DNA from: Candidatus Cloacimonadota bacterium
GTDB taxonomy: Bacteria; Cloacimonadota; Cloacimonadia; Cloacimonadales; JAJBBL01
Direction: 5' to 3'
DNA: 64,000 nt
NCBI GenBank assembly: GCA_019429305.1
Contig: JAHYIR010000005.1
Span: 59,932-123,931, forward strand
Shown piece by piece: positions 36,769-49,800 of this stretch (positions are counted from its first letter, which is position 1; the number at the start of each line of letters is the position of its first letter). The notes below the pieces were generated by a model. The model saw only the letters and a list, made by a program, of their open reading frames with translations. It had not been told where the DNA came from and did not search any database. Made by a program: the position numbers and the translations under genes.

Positions 36769-37994
36769 TGAAATGTAGTACAGCAGTAATATGTATTGGT
36801 AGTGAATTACTCTCGGGACGGGTGGTTAACTCGAATCTTTCTTTTCTAGGATTAGAACTGGAAAAAATCGGCTTACCAATTAAGTATTCTGTTATTGTTC
36901 CCGATGATGAATCTTCTATTACAGACTCTCTGAATGATTGTTTAAAAAGAAGCAATGTCATTATAACAGTTGGAGGTTTGGGACCAACATCTGACGATAT
37001 TACCAAAAGAAGTATCGCTCTGTTTCTTGGAAAACCATTGAATTTCAATGAAGAGATTTGGTCATCGACCAATCAGAGATTTGCTCGTAGAGGATTGTCA
37101 ACTCCCGAGTGTAATCGCAGTCAGGCAGAAGTACCCCAAGATTTTGTTGTTTTAAAGAACGACTTGGGTACTGCCCCGGGTTTATATTATGATCATGGAG
37201 AACAGCTTATAATAATGCTACCTGGTGTTCCTACTGAAATGAAGGCATTATTTACTGAGAAAGTAAAACCCTTACTTGTTGATAAATATCATGCAAAATC
37301 GTTGATAGTGAGAACTATTCATACGATAGATATTCCCGAATCGCAATTAGCAGACATGATCAAAGATATCAGCCTACCCGATAAAGTTAACTTGGCTTTT
37401 TTATCACAGCCGGGCAGGGTTGATCTCCGGATCAGTAGTGCTGATGAAGTTTTGATTAATTCAATTTTTCATTCGCTATGCGAAAGATGTAATCCGAACA
37501 TCTGGGGATATGATGAAGAGTCATTACCGGGTATAATACACAATCTGATGATCTCCGGAGATTTAAAGCTCTCCATAGCAGAGTCTTGTACCGGTGGTCT
37601 TATTCAGGCAAAGTTAACCGATATTCCGGGCGCTTCTGCTTTCTTCAGTGGTGGAGTCGTTACTTATAGTGATCAAGCCAAGATGGATTTGCTGGGTGTC
37701 AGTAAGGTTTGTCTGGAGGAATATGGAGCTGTTAGTACCGAAACAGCGGAGGAGATGGCAGAAGGTGTTCGGAAGAAATTCAAGTCTGATATTGGTGCTG
37801 CAGTCACCGGAATAGCCGGTCCAACAGGGGGAACTGAAGAAAAACCGGTGGGTATGGTCTGTTTTGCAGTGTCTCATAAAAAGATGATAAAATCGTGGAA
37901 AAGAATATTTCCGGGAAATCGGGAATCGATCAGAGAGAATGCTACCTTTTTCCTCTTAAATTTGATCCGCCAAACCTTAATAACAAAAATATAA
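36768..37994 (+). CDS. cinA: CinA family protein (MoCF domain plus nicotinamide-nucleotide amidase)
   Basis: At 408 aa it has the full two-domain CinA layout. The N-terminal MoCF-like part holds GSELLSGRVVNSN and TVGGLGPTSDDITK (ADP-ribose pyrophosphatase-type), then PGVPTEMK. The C-terminal domain from about residue 265 has SIAESCTGGLIQAKLTDIPG with the catalytic Ser/Cys region, and TGIAGPTGGTEEKPVG. It deamidates NMN in pyridine nucleotide salvage. It lies between the S4 gene and a TPR gene. Confidence 0.94.
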   Translation: MKCSTAVICIGSELLSGRVVNSNLSFLGLELEKIGLPIKYSVIVPDDESSITDSLNDCLKRSNVIITVGGLGPTSDDITKRSIALFLGKPLNFNEEIWSSTNQRFARRGLSTPECNRSQAEVPQDFVVLKNDLGTAPGLYYDHGEQLIIMLPGVPTEMKALFTEKVKPLLVDKYHAKSLIVRTIHTIDIPESQLADMIKDISLPDKVNLAFLSQPGRVDLRISSADEVLINSIFHSLCERCNPNIWGYDEESLPGIIHNLMISGDLKLSIAESCTGGLIQAKLTDIPGASAFFSGGVVTYSDQAKMDLLGVSKVCLEEYGAVSTETAEEMAEGVRKKFKSDIGAAVTGIAGPTGGTEEKPVGMVCFAVSHKKMIKSWKRIFPGNRESIRENATFFLLNLIRQTLITKI

Positions 37995-38011
37995 TAAAAT
38001 GAGAGCTAATC

Positions 38012-38662
38012 ATGTTTAATTTAGTTGAGCATATACGACAAAATTACTATCGTAAAAAAGGCCAGAAACTACTCGTGCAAGGTAAACCGGAGAAGGCATA
38101 TCTGTATCTGGAAAAAGCTCTAATGTTAGAAGACAATCCGGGAAATATCTATAATTTGGCTCTAGCTCTATTAGCAATGAAGCGATTTGCAGAGGCAGAA
38201 AACTATCTTAAGAAAATACTTTCGTCATATCCGGAAAATGAGCTGGCAACTCTGACATTGGCAGAGTTATATATGCAACAAAGAGAGTGGGATCAGGCAA
38301 AAGAACTGCTGGTCAAGTTGGTCGAATTTCATCCAACTAATCAGAACTACAAAAAATATTTAGAGAGGATCAGTGATCCGGAACTGAGAGAGAAATACAT
38401 CAAAGCGAAAGAGTTATTAAACGAATCACAACGACTTTTGGAAAAGAAGGAGATCAAAGAAGCACTCAAGACTCTTCTTGAAGCAGAGATATGTGATCCG
38501 GAAAATCCGTATATCCAGAACAATCTCGGATATTTTTATCTAATGCTGGAAAAACAACCAAAGAAGGCACTCACCTATTTTCAGAAAGCTTATCAACTTG
38601 AACCGGAAAATCCGAAGTTCCGGCAAAATCTATATCGAGTCAGGAAACAAATCCGCAAATGA
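38012..38662 (+). CDS. TPR-repeat protein
   Basis: A 216-aa soluble protein built of tetratricopeptide repeats. Two TPR pairs are visible: residues 22-55 (GKPEKAYLYLEKALMLE), 57-90 (KRFAEAENYLKKILSSYPEN) and 92-125, and again 140-205 (ALKTLLEAEICDPENPYIQNN; ALTYFQKAYQLEPENPKF), separated by a Lys/Glu-rich helix. No signal peptide. It overlaps the transglycosylase gene by 4 bp (ATGA), hinting at a shared envelope-related role. Confidence 0.86.
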   Translation: MFNLVEHIRQNYYRKKGQKLLVQGKPEKAYLYLEKALMLEDNPGNIYNLALALLAMKRFAEAENYLKKILSSYPENELATLTLAELYMQQREWDQAKELLVKLVEFHPTNQNYKKYLERISDPELREKYIKAKELLNESQRLLEKKEIKEALKTLLEAEICDPENPYIQNNLGYFYLMLEKQPKKALTYFQKAYQLEPENPKFRQNLYRVRKQIRK

Positions 38663-39150
38663 AAAGGAAAAGGAAGCTTGTTAAATGGATTTTTTGGATT
38701 TTGATCATCTTAATCCTTATTTATAATCCGCTGTCTGCCAGATTGATGACTCTGATAGTGGCCAAAGCACATAATTTAGATACTCAACTCTTCTATCGGT
38801 TAGTAGCGGCCGAAAGTTCTTTTCGAACTCTGGCATACTCCCGAAACAAAGCTATCGGATTAGGTCAGGTACAGGTAAATACGGCTAAATATATATTCCC
38901 TCAATATGTTGAAGGTATGCTTTGGTTTCCTCCTACAAATCTACATATTTCTGCTATTTATTTTCGATACCTGCTCAATAAATACCGTGATAATGTATCA
39001 CTCTCTTTAGCTGCCTATAACTGGGGAGAAGCAAATGTTGACAGGAAGATCAAAGAAGAAAGAATAATCATTGATAGCGAAACTAATTATCGCCATCTCT
39101 TTAGAAATGTCCCGGAGACCTACTTCTTTATCAAAAAAATACTGGAATAG
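38659..39150 (+). CDS. Membrane-anchored soluble lytic transglycosylase (SLT domain)
   Basis: A 163-aa peptidoglycan-cleaving enzyme. A basic start and one hydrophobic helix (WIFWILIILILIY) anchor it in the inner membrane. The SLT domain has the catalytic Glu52 in VAAESSF, IGLGQVQVNT, and SLAAYNWGEANVDRKI. At this size it is a minimal catalytic domain, like the shorter Slt/MltC-like proteins. It is coupled to the TPR gene upstream by a 4-bp overlap. Confidence 0.9.
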   Translation: MKRKRKLVKWIFWILIILILIYNPLSARLMTLIVAKAHNLDTQLFYRLVAAESSFRTLAYSRNKAIGLGQVQVNTAKYIFPQYVEGMLWFPPTNLHISAIYFRYLLNKYRDNVSLSLAAYNWGEANVDRKIKEERIIIDSETNYRHLFRNVPETYFFIKKILE

Positions 39151-39217
39151 AAATAACTTTACATGCTTTAAGTGTCTATTATTAATGAAATTAGAAATAA
39201 AAAATCATGGAGGAATC

Positions 39218-40426
39218 ATGAAAATTTTCGTACTATTCTTAACCGTAATTGTTACTGCTTTGATCGTTAGCTCTTGTGCCAAAGCAGAAGAGGTTGAATA
39301 TGATCATCAGATCATTACAGATGGTATCAACCAATTAACTTTCGATATTTTGCCATTGTTGAACAACCAAAACACTTTTTTCTCACCATATTCTATTTCT
39401 TCTGCACTGGCTATGACTTATGCCGGAGCAAGAGGAAACACTGAGCAAGAGATGTCTCAAGTACTCTATTTTGCTGAAGATCAGAAGGTTTTCCACCCCT
39501 CTTTCCAAAAACTTAATCAAGAACTGGAGAATCGAAAAAGAGAGGGGATAGTTCTCAATAATGCCAATGCTTTGTGGGTTGACTATACAGCTAATCTAAG
39601 CAACGATTTCCTTAACCTAAATAATCGTTACTATGGAGCCGGAGCAGAGAGGTTGGATTTCTTTAGAGAAACCGAAGCGAGCAGATTACATATCAATGAG
39701 TGGGTTGAAGAGAAGACAGAAGAGAAGATCAAGGACTTACTATCTCCGGGTGATGTAACACCGGATACGAGATTGATCCTGACAAATGCCATATATTTTC
39801 TGGGTAGCTGGTTGGAAGAGTTTAATCCTGAAATGACTCGAGAGCAGAATTTCTATGTTACTCCACAACGAGGTACCAGAGTTCCTTTTATGAGAAGAGA
39901 TGATTCTTTACAATATGTAGAAAAAGCTGATTATCAAATGGTGCAACTTCCATATACAGGGGAAGAACTCGCTATGGTCATAATTTTACCGAAGAAGGAT
40001 ATTCCACTTGCATCAATTATAGAGAACTTGGATAATGATAAGTTTAATGAGGCATTAGAATCGCTTACTATTGAAAAGGTCGATCTTCAGCTACCAAAAT
40101 TTAAGTTTGAAGCTAAGTACAATATGAAAGATATGTTTAGAAAATTAGGCATGATCGAAGCTTTTTCCGAATATGCTGACTTCACTGCCATGACAAGTGA
40201 TGAAGAGAGATTCTTTATTGATGAGATCATTCACCAAGCATTTGTCGAGGTTGATGAAAAGGGAACAGAAGCAGCTGCGGCGACAGCTGTAGTGATGAGG
40301 ACTACTTCTATCGATGGACCTCAACCGATAATCTTTAGAGCTGACAGACCATTCCTCTTCTTTATCAATGATACGGTTACCAATACAATACTTTTCAGCG
40401 GAACTCTTATAAATCCACAGAAATAA
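39218..40426 (+). CDS. Serpin (serine protease inhibitor) lipoprotein
   Basis: A 402-aa serpin, uncommon in bacteria. The ATG at 39218 (GGAGG five bases upstream) gives a leader ending in VSSC, a plausible lipobox. Serpin hallmarks follow: FFSPYSISSALAMTYAGARGNTEQEM, LTNAIYFLGSW, and FVEVDEKGTEAAAATA as the reactive-loop hinge with small residues, typical of inhibitory members. By alignment with antitrypsin the P1-P1' bond falls near MRTTS. The chain ends with FRADRPFLFFI and ILFSGTLINP, the normal serpin tail. It may protect the cell from host or competitor proteases. A strong terminator follows at 40444-40510. Confidence 0.92.
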   Translation: MKIFVLFLTVIVTALIVSSCAKAEEVEYDHQIITDGINQLTFDILPLLNNQNTFFSPYSISSALAMTYAGARGNTEQEMSQVLYFAEDQKVFHPSFQKLNQELENRKREGIVLNNANALWVDYTANLSNDFLNLNNRYYGAGAERLDFFRETEASRLHINEWVEEKTEEKIKDLLSPGDVTPDTRLILTNAIYFLGSWLEEFNPEMTREQNFYVTPQRGTRVPFMRRDDSLQYVEKADYQMVQLPYTGEELAMVIILPKKDIPLASIIENLDNDKFNEALESLTIEKVDLQLPKFKFEAKYNMKDMFRKLGMIEAFSEYADFTAMTSDEERFFIDEIIHQAFVEVDEKGTEAAAATAVVMRTTSIDGPQPIIFRADRPFLFFINDTVTNTILFSGTLINPQK

Positions 40427-40443
40427 GAAAAAGTACATTTTTC

Positions 40444-40510
40444 ACAACCCTTAGCGAAGTGTACAACTTGTTTAATTCAGAAAGTACACCTTCCTAAGGG
40501 TTGTTTTTTT
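40444..40510 (+). terminator. Intrinsic terminator after the serpin gene
   Basis: The left arm ACAACCCTTAG (with two bulges, continuing GAAG and TGTAC) pairs with the right arm GTACACCTTCCTAAGGGTTGT, and a run of T follows at 40504-40510. It begins 18 bp past the serpin stop. Confidence 0.82.
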
Positions 40511-40554
40511 AACTACTATCTTGAGTGGAAAAACAAGCATTTACGATAAATAAC

Positions 40555-40583
40555 TTGACTAATATTTTTCAATTTACTAGATG
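40555..40583 (+). promoter_or_regulatory. Candidate sigma70-like promoter for the giant GLUG gene
   Basis: TTGACT (40555-40560), 17 bases, then TAGATG (40578-40583). The -10 is weak. It would give a leader of about 230 bases before the ATG at 40818. Confidence 0.3.
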
Positions 40584-40817
40584 TCTCCTGAGATGTATTA
40601 GGTTGTTGGTGATTTATATTTTTGAAAAAAAACGGGAGGTTGTTATGAATAAAACACCCGTTACATTGGAGTATATGTGAGAATGTTAAGGTAATATATG
40701 AACTCTAACTCTAATAAAAAAGTCAAGTTAATAACTATTTTCTTTTCTACTACCAATTCTTTCAAAAATCTATCAGTAAACTACTTTATCACCCTAAAGA
40801 GCTTCAGGAGATCCATT

Positions 40818-43800
40818 ATGTTAAGTTCTAAAAAGCCCTCTATTAAGTTATTTTTTTTTATATCAATAATCTTGGTACTATGTATTAGTTCCTTCACCAA
40901 TCTTGAAGCTACAACAGTAACTATTGGTTCGGGAACCGACACTAATACTAACTGGGGAGTTGCTCCGGTTAATATTAGTTACAGGAGCTTACGAACCCAG
41001 ACCATCTATACGGCATCAGAATTAAACACCGCTGGGATGATGGGCCAAAATGTCATTACTGCTCTCGCCTATTATGTGACTGATGCTCCTGCCTATTCAT
41101 TACCGGATTTTAGGATCAGAATGAGGCATACATCAGCAATTGATGGAACGGAGCATATCGAAGGACCATATCAGGAGGTATATTTTAACTCTTCTTATAT
41201 GCCTACTGCCGGTGGGTGGAACGTTATTGAATTATCAACAGCATTCGTCTGGAATGGGGTTGATAATATCCTCGTTGACACAGCATTTGGTTATCTTTGG
41301 TCTACAACTGCTTCAGGAAGGCAAAGGATATATTCTCAGACAAACGGTATGCGATATGCCGGATCGAGTTTTGGTGATCAGACGAATGAGGAAACGAATG
41401 CAGTCGTTAATTACAAACCTCAGATACAGTTTACTTATCATCCTCTGGTACTCCCTGTACCGCAAAATCTTACAGCTATACCGGGGAGTATGGTCATCTA
41501 TCTTAATTGGGAAGAGCCGGAGGTAACGAACAGGGAGCGAGTATTTCAATTAATAGGTTATAATATATATAGAGAACAGACTATGATCAATCTCAATCCA
41601 ATCGAAATCACCGAATACGCAGACTATGATGTCCTGAATGATGTAACATATGAATATTATGTAACGGCACTCTATGTCGAGGGTGAATCTGAACCATCAA
41701 ATATTGTCGAGGTTATTCCCGAGCCACTCCCTGTACCGCAGAATTTGACAGCAACGAGTGGGAACGGAGAGATCGGGTTGGCTTGGGTTCCTCCTGATTA
41801 TGAGGATAATACCGGTCGAGATCGTAATCTTATTCTTCTGGGGTATAATGTATATCGTGACTGGGTTCTGATCAATTCTGAATTGGTATTAGAAACAACA
41901 TATAACGACACAGATCTAGTTATCGGCGCATCATACCTCTATTTTGTCACGGCGGTATACAATGTTGATGAATCCTTTTATTCTAACCCTGTACAGGTTA
42001 CAGCGCTCGGAGGGCTTTATAACCTGTCGGTTGCTATCTCTCCCGATAATACCGGCTCGGTATCAGGTGATACGGGTGAGATATATGCGGGGCAATCGAT
42101 AACCTTCGAGGCGATTCCCGAGGCAGGGTATGATTTGATCAACTGGACATATACACCCGATCCACGTAATTCGGTCAGAGAGGTTTTCAGCACGGATAAC
42201 CCCCTGACCTTTACAATGCCGGAGAACGACCTGCATCTGGTGGCTAATTTCGGTTCTACCTCAGGCTTTGCAGGCGGGTTTGGAACAGCAGAGAGACCGT
42301 GGGAGATAGTAAACAGAATCCATCTCAATCTTGTCAGGAATCATCTCGGTCCTTCTCACGGTGATAAACATTTCAGATTAATGAATAACATCTGGTTTTA
42401 TATGCCACCCTATCAGGATGAAAACTGGGAACCGTTCGGCTTCTATGATATCATAGCACCGGTTGCTTTTGAAGGTACTTTCGATGGTGGCTCGAATACG
42501 ATTTATTATTTATGGATAGATCGTCCAAACCAGAATTTCATCGGTCTTTTCGGTTATGTGAAAAATGCCACGATCGTCGACCTGAATCTCTCCGATGCTC
42601 TTGTAACCAGTGGTGATTATGGAATTGGTACTTTATTCGGAACTATTGAAGATTCGGAGATAATTAACTGCCACGTGCAGGGTGAGGTTTCGGGATCTTA
42701 TACAGCAATAGGTGGTCTTGCTGGTTCTCTTCTGGGAGGAACGATAACAGGTTGCAGCGCCAATGTGACAGTGAATGGACATTATGATACCGGAGGGCTG
42801 ATCGGAGAGATCAATAGTCAGGGCAAGGTCTCGGAAAGCCATAGTTTAGGGAGTGTTTACGGATATGGCACTGTTGGAGGATTAGCCGGCTTTTCTCTCG
42901 GGGTGCTAGAATCTAGTTATTCCGAAAGTAATGTAACCGCTTCTGCCGGTAATACGGGGGGATTAGCCGGTGTTTCTGCCGGTATGATCACACAATGCTA
43001 TGCTACGGGAGTTATTAGTGCTCAGGGTAATAATGTAGGTGGTCTCGTCGGGTACTCCACAGGGAACATATATAGTAGTTTTGCGACCGGTAACGTTACG
43101 GCAACAGTGAATAACGGTTTTCACGTCGGGGGTTTAGTTGGTAGTCAATATCACGCTACCGGGGCAAGATTTATCATCAACAGTCATTCGACCGGTACTG
43201 TGAACGGATATGCTTATGCAGGCGGGTTAGTTGGTAAACTGGAAAACGGGCAGGTATTAAGCAGTTATTCGTCATCATCTGTCTCGGGTTCATTATGGCT
43301 CGGTGGTCTTGTAGGCTTGATGGAGAATGGGGTCATCGAGAGAAGCTATGCCCTGGGTAATATCCCTACTGCCGGCGGTCTCAAAAAGGGTGGTCTCGTT
43401 GGTGAAATGATCGATAGTGAGATCAGTAATAGTTATGCCAGGGGTAATATCAACGGTTCGCCGGAGTTAGGTGGGCTGATAGGTGTACAGGATGGCGGGT
43501 CTGTTACTAACTCCTACTCCACCGGGACACTCCCGTACAGTACTACGGGTATAGGTGGTCTGATAGGTGCTATCGATAATGATGGTATCGTAAATAGCAG
43601 TTATTGGGATACTGAAGCCTCGAATATAGATCAATCGGCAGGTGGTGTGGGGCGTAGTACTTCGGATATGACGCAGCCGTACAATTTCGACACGACCTTT
43701 GTTAACTGGGATTTTATAAATATCTGGCAGGCGGATCTCAATTATGATATAAATAACGGCTACCCCTATTTGAACTGGCAGGGGGGCTATTTTCAATATA

Positions 43801-46800
43801 ATCCCCCGCTTAACCTGATAGCCGAGGCGGGTGACGGTGTGGTCGATCTCTTCTGGGATCCGCCCGAGTATGATGAGTGGCGTCGCGAAATTGACTTGAT
43901 ATTTGATAATGCAGGATCACGCAGTTTCTTGGGTTATAATGTATATCGTAACAATAACCTTATCAATCAGGATTATATAGCCGACTCAGAATATACGGAT
44001 GAAACTGTGATCAATGGAACTACATACTATTATTATGTTACTGTTGTTTATTCTGCCTTTGAATCACTCCCCTCAAACACTGATTATGCAACCCCGCAGG
44101 TAACAACTTACACGATATCTATGGATATCAATCCTCCCGGTGCGGGGACAGTCACCGGGTACGAGTCAGAATATGAGGCGGGAGAAGAAGTAACCCTGGA
44201 GGGTTTTCCCGGAACAGGGTGGCAGTTTATCAGCTGGACTTATCAGGAAGAACCCGAAGATATTAGAGAATTATTCAGCACCGATAATCCGGTTATTTTC
44301 GTCATGCCCGCTCATGATCTCGATTTGGTAGCAAACTTTGAGGAGTACGATTATTTCTCCGGGGGAGACGGTTCAGAAGCCAATCCGTGGGAGATAAGAA
44401 CACCAGAAGAGTTAAACGCTATGAGGCATTACACGAGCGAGATCTATACAGACAAGCATTTCATACTGATGGCAGATATCGATCTTAACCTCTATCCCTA
44501 CAACGAGGGGGCAGGTTGGGAACCGATAGGTAACTTTAACAATAACAATACTCAAAATGCCTTTTGGGGTCATTTCGACGGTAATAGCCATACTATTAGT
44601 AATCTATACATAAATCGTCCGACTACCAATGATGTAGGTCTATTAGGTAGAGTAAGAGATTCCAATATTTCAAATCTATCACTAGTCAATGTCTCTGTTA
44701 CTGGCAATAATCGTACAGGTGGACTTATCGGGAATGCTCAGGGGACGGGTTATGGTATCACCAATTGTTATGTTAACGGTTCAGTAACAGGCAATCAGAG
44801 GACTGGTGGCGTAATAGGTTCAGCTTCAGAGATAGACATTCTTGATTGCCGATTTTGGGGTATGGTTACAGGAGATGATAACTATATCGGTGGTCTAGGT
44901 GGATATCTTGCGATTGGCGGTATAATAGATAACTCTTTCAGTATAGTTATCGTATCAGGTATAGAGTATGTGGGTGGTCTTATCGGCCTCAAATCATCAG
45001 GGGCGATCAATAATTGCTATGCTTCGGGTTCAGTTAATGGAGTTAGCCGAACAGGTGGATTAGTTGGTCGATTCAGTTCAACTACAATCTCTAACAGCTA
45101 TTCAAATGCTACTGTTGCTGGTGATTTTTATATTGGTGGTTTTGCCGGATCAAGAGCTAACAGCAGTCTTGTAAACTGTTATGCGATAGGGTACGTAGAT
45201 GCTCCGGAAGTTTTTTCCGGTGGTCTTATAGGGGTTATAGATGGTACTGGAGGTACGATAACCAGTAGTTACTGGAATTTCGAGACCACTGGATTAACCG
45301 GTAATGCAGGTGATGGTTTTGGGCGTACTACAGATGAGATGACTCATCCCTATGCAGATAATACTTATGTCGGTTGGGATTTAACTGATATATGGGTTAG
45401 CGATGAAAGCTATCAGATCAATCAGGGCTATCCGTATCTTTTCTGGCAGGATGATTCACAGAATCTGACCCGACCGCTCAATTTATCAGGAAATTCATCT
45501 TATGGGGAGGTTAATTTATCATGGAGTGCTCCGGATAATATAAGCAGAGTGTCATTAGAGAATCTTCGTGAGAATCCGGTCCTTCTTGGATACAATGTCT
45601 ATAGAGACTGGTTACAGATCAACGATGAGATAGTCGAGAATGAATTATTCAGTGATCCTGATGTGCTACCTGGCGATAATTATCTCTATTTCGTAACCGC
45701 AGTTTATGATCAGGGGGAATCTAATCCATCCAATCTTTATGAGATCAGGGCTCTCGGTGATCCTGTTAATCTCACTGTAATTGCTCAACCAGGTTTTGCT
45801 GGTAGTGTAGCAGGTTATGAAGGTGATTTATTTGTCGGACAGGAGGTAACCTTAGAGGCGATACCTAATTATGGCTACCAGTTCCTAAACTGGAGTTTTG
45901 TAGAAGCTCTGAGATTAGAAACCGAGTCGACGAGAGAGATATTCAGCACCGATAACCCGGTCACTTTCCTCATGCCTGAAGAGGATCTCAACCTAATTGC
46001 CTATTTCGGAGATACCTCCGGTTTTTCTGGCGGTTTCGGAACGTCAGAGAGCCCCTGGGAGATAAGGAACAGGACAGAACTCGATCTGGTCAGGAATTAT
46101 CTCGGACCGGCACACGGCGACAAGCATTTCAAATTGATGAACGATCTTTGGTTTTCATCCCCACCATATCATACCTTGTGGGAATCTATCGGATATTATG
46201 ATATCATTGCTCCGGTTGCTTTTGAAGGCACTTTTGATGGAGGAGGGTATCTAATAACCAACTTGATAATTGAGAGTCCCTATGATAGTTATGTTGGGCT
46301 TTTCGGATATGTAAAAAATGCCTTTATCTTTGACCTGAATCTCTCTAATGCCAATGTTACAGGGGGCAATTACGGGGTTGGTGTTCTATTCGGAACGATC
46401 GAAGATTCGGAGATAGTTAACTGCCACGTACAGGGTGAGGTATCAGGATCGTATACAGCGATAGGGGGTCTTGCCGGATCTCTTCTGAGTGGAACTATAA
46501 CAGGGTGCACGACCGATGTGACGGTGGATGGGCATTATGATACCGGTGGTCTTGTAGGGATGATCTATGGGCAGGGTAGAGTTTCGGAGAGTAACAGTTC
46601 CGGAATGGTATCAGGATATAGCAGTGTCGGGGGTTTAGCCGGATTCTCTCTTGGGGTGCTTGAATCGAGTCATTCCTCTTCTGGTATCTCTGCAACGAAT
46701 GGTTTAGCAGGGGGGCTTGTCGGTCAGTCTGTCGGCCTGATTAGCCAATGCTATGCAACAGGAGCGGTTCAAGGAGAGGGTAATAGCTTTGGTGGTTTAG

Positions 46801-49800
46801 TCGGGGGCTCTGGCGGTAATATCTATAACAGTTATGCAACGGGCAACGTGTCGACACTATATAACAACTGGTATGTAGGAGGGTTAATTGGTAATCAATA
46901 CAATGACACAATAGTTATCAATTGCTATGCGACTGGTGTAGTGAACGGAGATATGAATACAGGCGGTCTGATTGGCAGATTATCAACAGGAGAGGTTACC
47001 AACTCATATTCCATCTCTACAGTAACAGGAGAATATGGTGTTGGTGGTCTTGTTGGACATCTTGAAAACGGAAGGATAGAGAGATGTTATGCTCTGGGCT
47101 CACTGAATGTTTTAGAAGGACTTCGTAAAGGTGGTCTTGTTGGTATAATGACCGATAGTCAGGTCAGTAACAGCTATGCCAGAGTGCCGGTAAACGGATT
47201 TCCACCCTTAGGTGGACTGATAGGATTTCAGGATGGCGGATCTCTGACTAACTCATATTCCACAGGGAGTCTACCATATAGTGTAGAAGGTATTGGTGGT
47301 CTAATAGGTGAAATTGATAATGATGGAATTGTTAACTATAGCTATTGGGATATTGACTCCTCTGACATTGATGTATCTGCAGGTGGTGAAGGGCGCAGTA
47401 CTTCGGAGATGATCTATCCTTACGCTCTCAATACATATCAGGGATGGGATTTTGCTGATATATGGCTTGTCGATACAGAGGGGAACAATGACGGATATCC
47501 ATACCTCATTTGGCAGGAGGGGTTGGATTATCCACCCCCTCTTAACCTGGTTGCCCTTCCCGGTGACGGTTTTGTAGATCTCAGCTGGGAGGTGCCTGTT
47601 GTTAGAGAACTGAGCCAAACTGATGTTTTATCAGATATGAATCAGAGGAATTTCCTCGGTTACAATATATATCGTAACAATGTCGTCATTAATCAGGATA
47701 TAGTTACTGAGACGCAATATACCGATTATACGGTAGTTAACGGGACAATATATCGCTATTACATCACAGCAATTTATACGACAGGGGAATCAATACCCTC
47801 GAATATTGAACTTACTACTCCGGAGGCTACTACATATATAGTATCGGTAGATATTAATCCTGCAGGTGCAGGGAGCGTTACCGGTAGCGATTTAGAGTAT
47901 GAAGAGGGTGTATCTGTAACACTGGAAGCTTTCCCCGGTACGGGTTGGCAGTTTACCAATTGGACTTATCAGGAAGCCCCCGAAGATATGAGGGAAATGT
48001 TCAGCACCGATAATCCAGTTATATTCTCTATGCCGGCTAACGATCTCTATCTGACCGCAAACTTCGAAGAGCATAACTATTTTTCGGGAGGTGACGGCTC
48101 GGCAGATAATCCCTGGGAGATAAGAACGACAGACGAGTTAAATTCCATCAGGCATTATATAGGACAGATCTATGCAGACCAACATTTCATCTTGATGGCG
48201 GATATCGATCTTAATGTCAATCCCTATAACGAAGGGGGAGGATGGGAACCGATAGGAAACTATAACAACAATAACATCCAAAACCTGTTTTACGGGCATC
48301 TAGATGGTAATGATCATCATATAAGTAACCTTTATATCAACCGTCCATCAACCGATGATGTAGGCCTTTTCGGTAGGGTACGAGATTCTCACATCAGAAA
48401 TATCTCAATCTCGAATTCACAAGTAACAGGACGGAATAATACAGGCTCACTTATCGGGAATTATTCCGGGTTAGATTATGGTGAAGTGGCAAATGTCTAT
48501 GGAACTGGATTAGTTTCGGGTAATGAAAATACAGGCGGCTTGATTGGCAGAGCTTATCGTTGCTATCTCAATGACAGCTCTTTCTGGGGCTCTGTTGCCG
48601 GTAGTAGTTACACCGGAGGTTTAGTCGGTTATGCACTCTCTGCTCAGATAAACGGCTGTTACGCTGCCGGTTATGTCGAGGCGGATAACAGACTTGGCGG
48701 TCTGGTCGGTGTATTGGGAGGCGGCACGCTTCAGGAGAGCTATGCTCTTGCCGAAGTCAGCGGAGAATATTATGGCGGCGGTTTAGTTGGGGTCAGAAGT
48801 AACGGCACTATAACAAGATGCTATGCTATTGGAAACGTTGTAGTTCCAGAACCATCAGGAGGTGGTCTTGTAGGCTCTGTCGAAGGCTCAACAGGGGGTG
48901 TGAATGACAGCTATTGGAATATTGAGACTTCCGGACAGACTATATCAGCGGGAGGTACAGGAAAAAACACGGAAGATATGACCTATCCCTATGATATTCA
49001 AACTTATGTGGGATGGGACTTCAGTGAGGTTTGGCAGGCTGATGAGACTTATATCATCAATAATGGTTATCCTTATCTGAACTGGCAGGATAATATTGAT
49101 CTGTTTACACGACCTGCCGATCTTGTAGCAATTACTGCCAACGGGACAGTATCGCTATCCTGGGACAGTTATCTCCCTCCAGCAAGACGATCAGGAGCAG
49201 ATGACCGTAATGATCCGGTCTTTATTGGATATAATGTTTACCGTAACTGGAGTCAGATCAATATTGAGATTATTACCGAAGCGGTATATACTGATGAAGA
49301 GGTAGCGATTGGCAACCTTTATCATTATTTCGTTACAGCAGTTTATGACCAGGGCGAATCTTTACCATCCAACCTGATACAGATCAGAGCTTTGGGAGAA
49401 TCTGTTTATCTGACTGTATCTGCAAATCCAGATTTTGCCGGGAATATTGTAGGTGAAACTGAAAATATCCGAGCAGGTCAACTGGTCTCGCTTGAAGCGC
49501 TTCCGCAAGGTAATGCCGTTTTCGTGAACTGGACCGCTTCAGGTAATTTGAGAACATTGAATCATAACACGAGGGAGATTTTCAGCAACGATAATCCCCT
49601 GCTCTTTTTAATGCCCGAGAATGATCTGCATCTGACAGCCAATTTCAGAGATGACACCGGTTTTGCTGCCGGTTTCGGAATGGAAGAATATCCCTGGGAA
49701 ATCACTAATATTACTCAACTGAATCTTGTCAGGGAATACATAGGTCCTCAGCATAGTGACAAACACTTCAGAGTAATGAATAACCTCTGGTTCTTTGAAC

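Larger units (their letters stand above)
40427..40817. other. Intergenic region before the giant GLUG gene
   Basis: 391 bp. It holds the serpin terminator, a candidate promoter at 40555-40583, and a short leader reading frame with its own GGGAGG (40645-40680, 11 codons plus stop) inside a possible hairpin. CAGGAG lies seven bases before the ATG at 40818. Confidence 0.55.
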
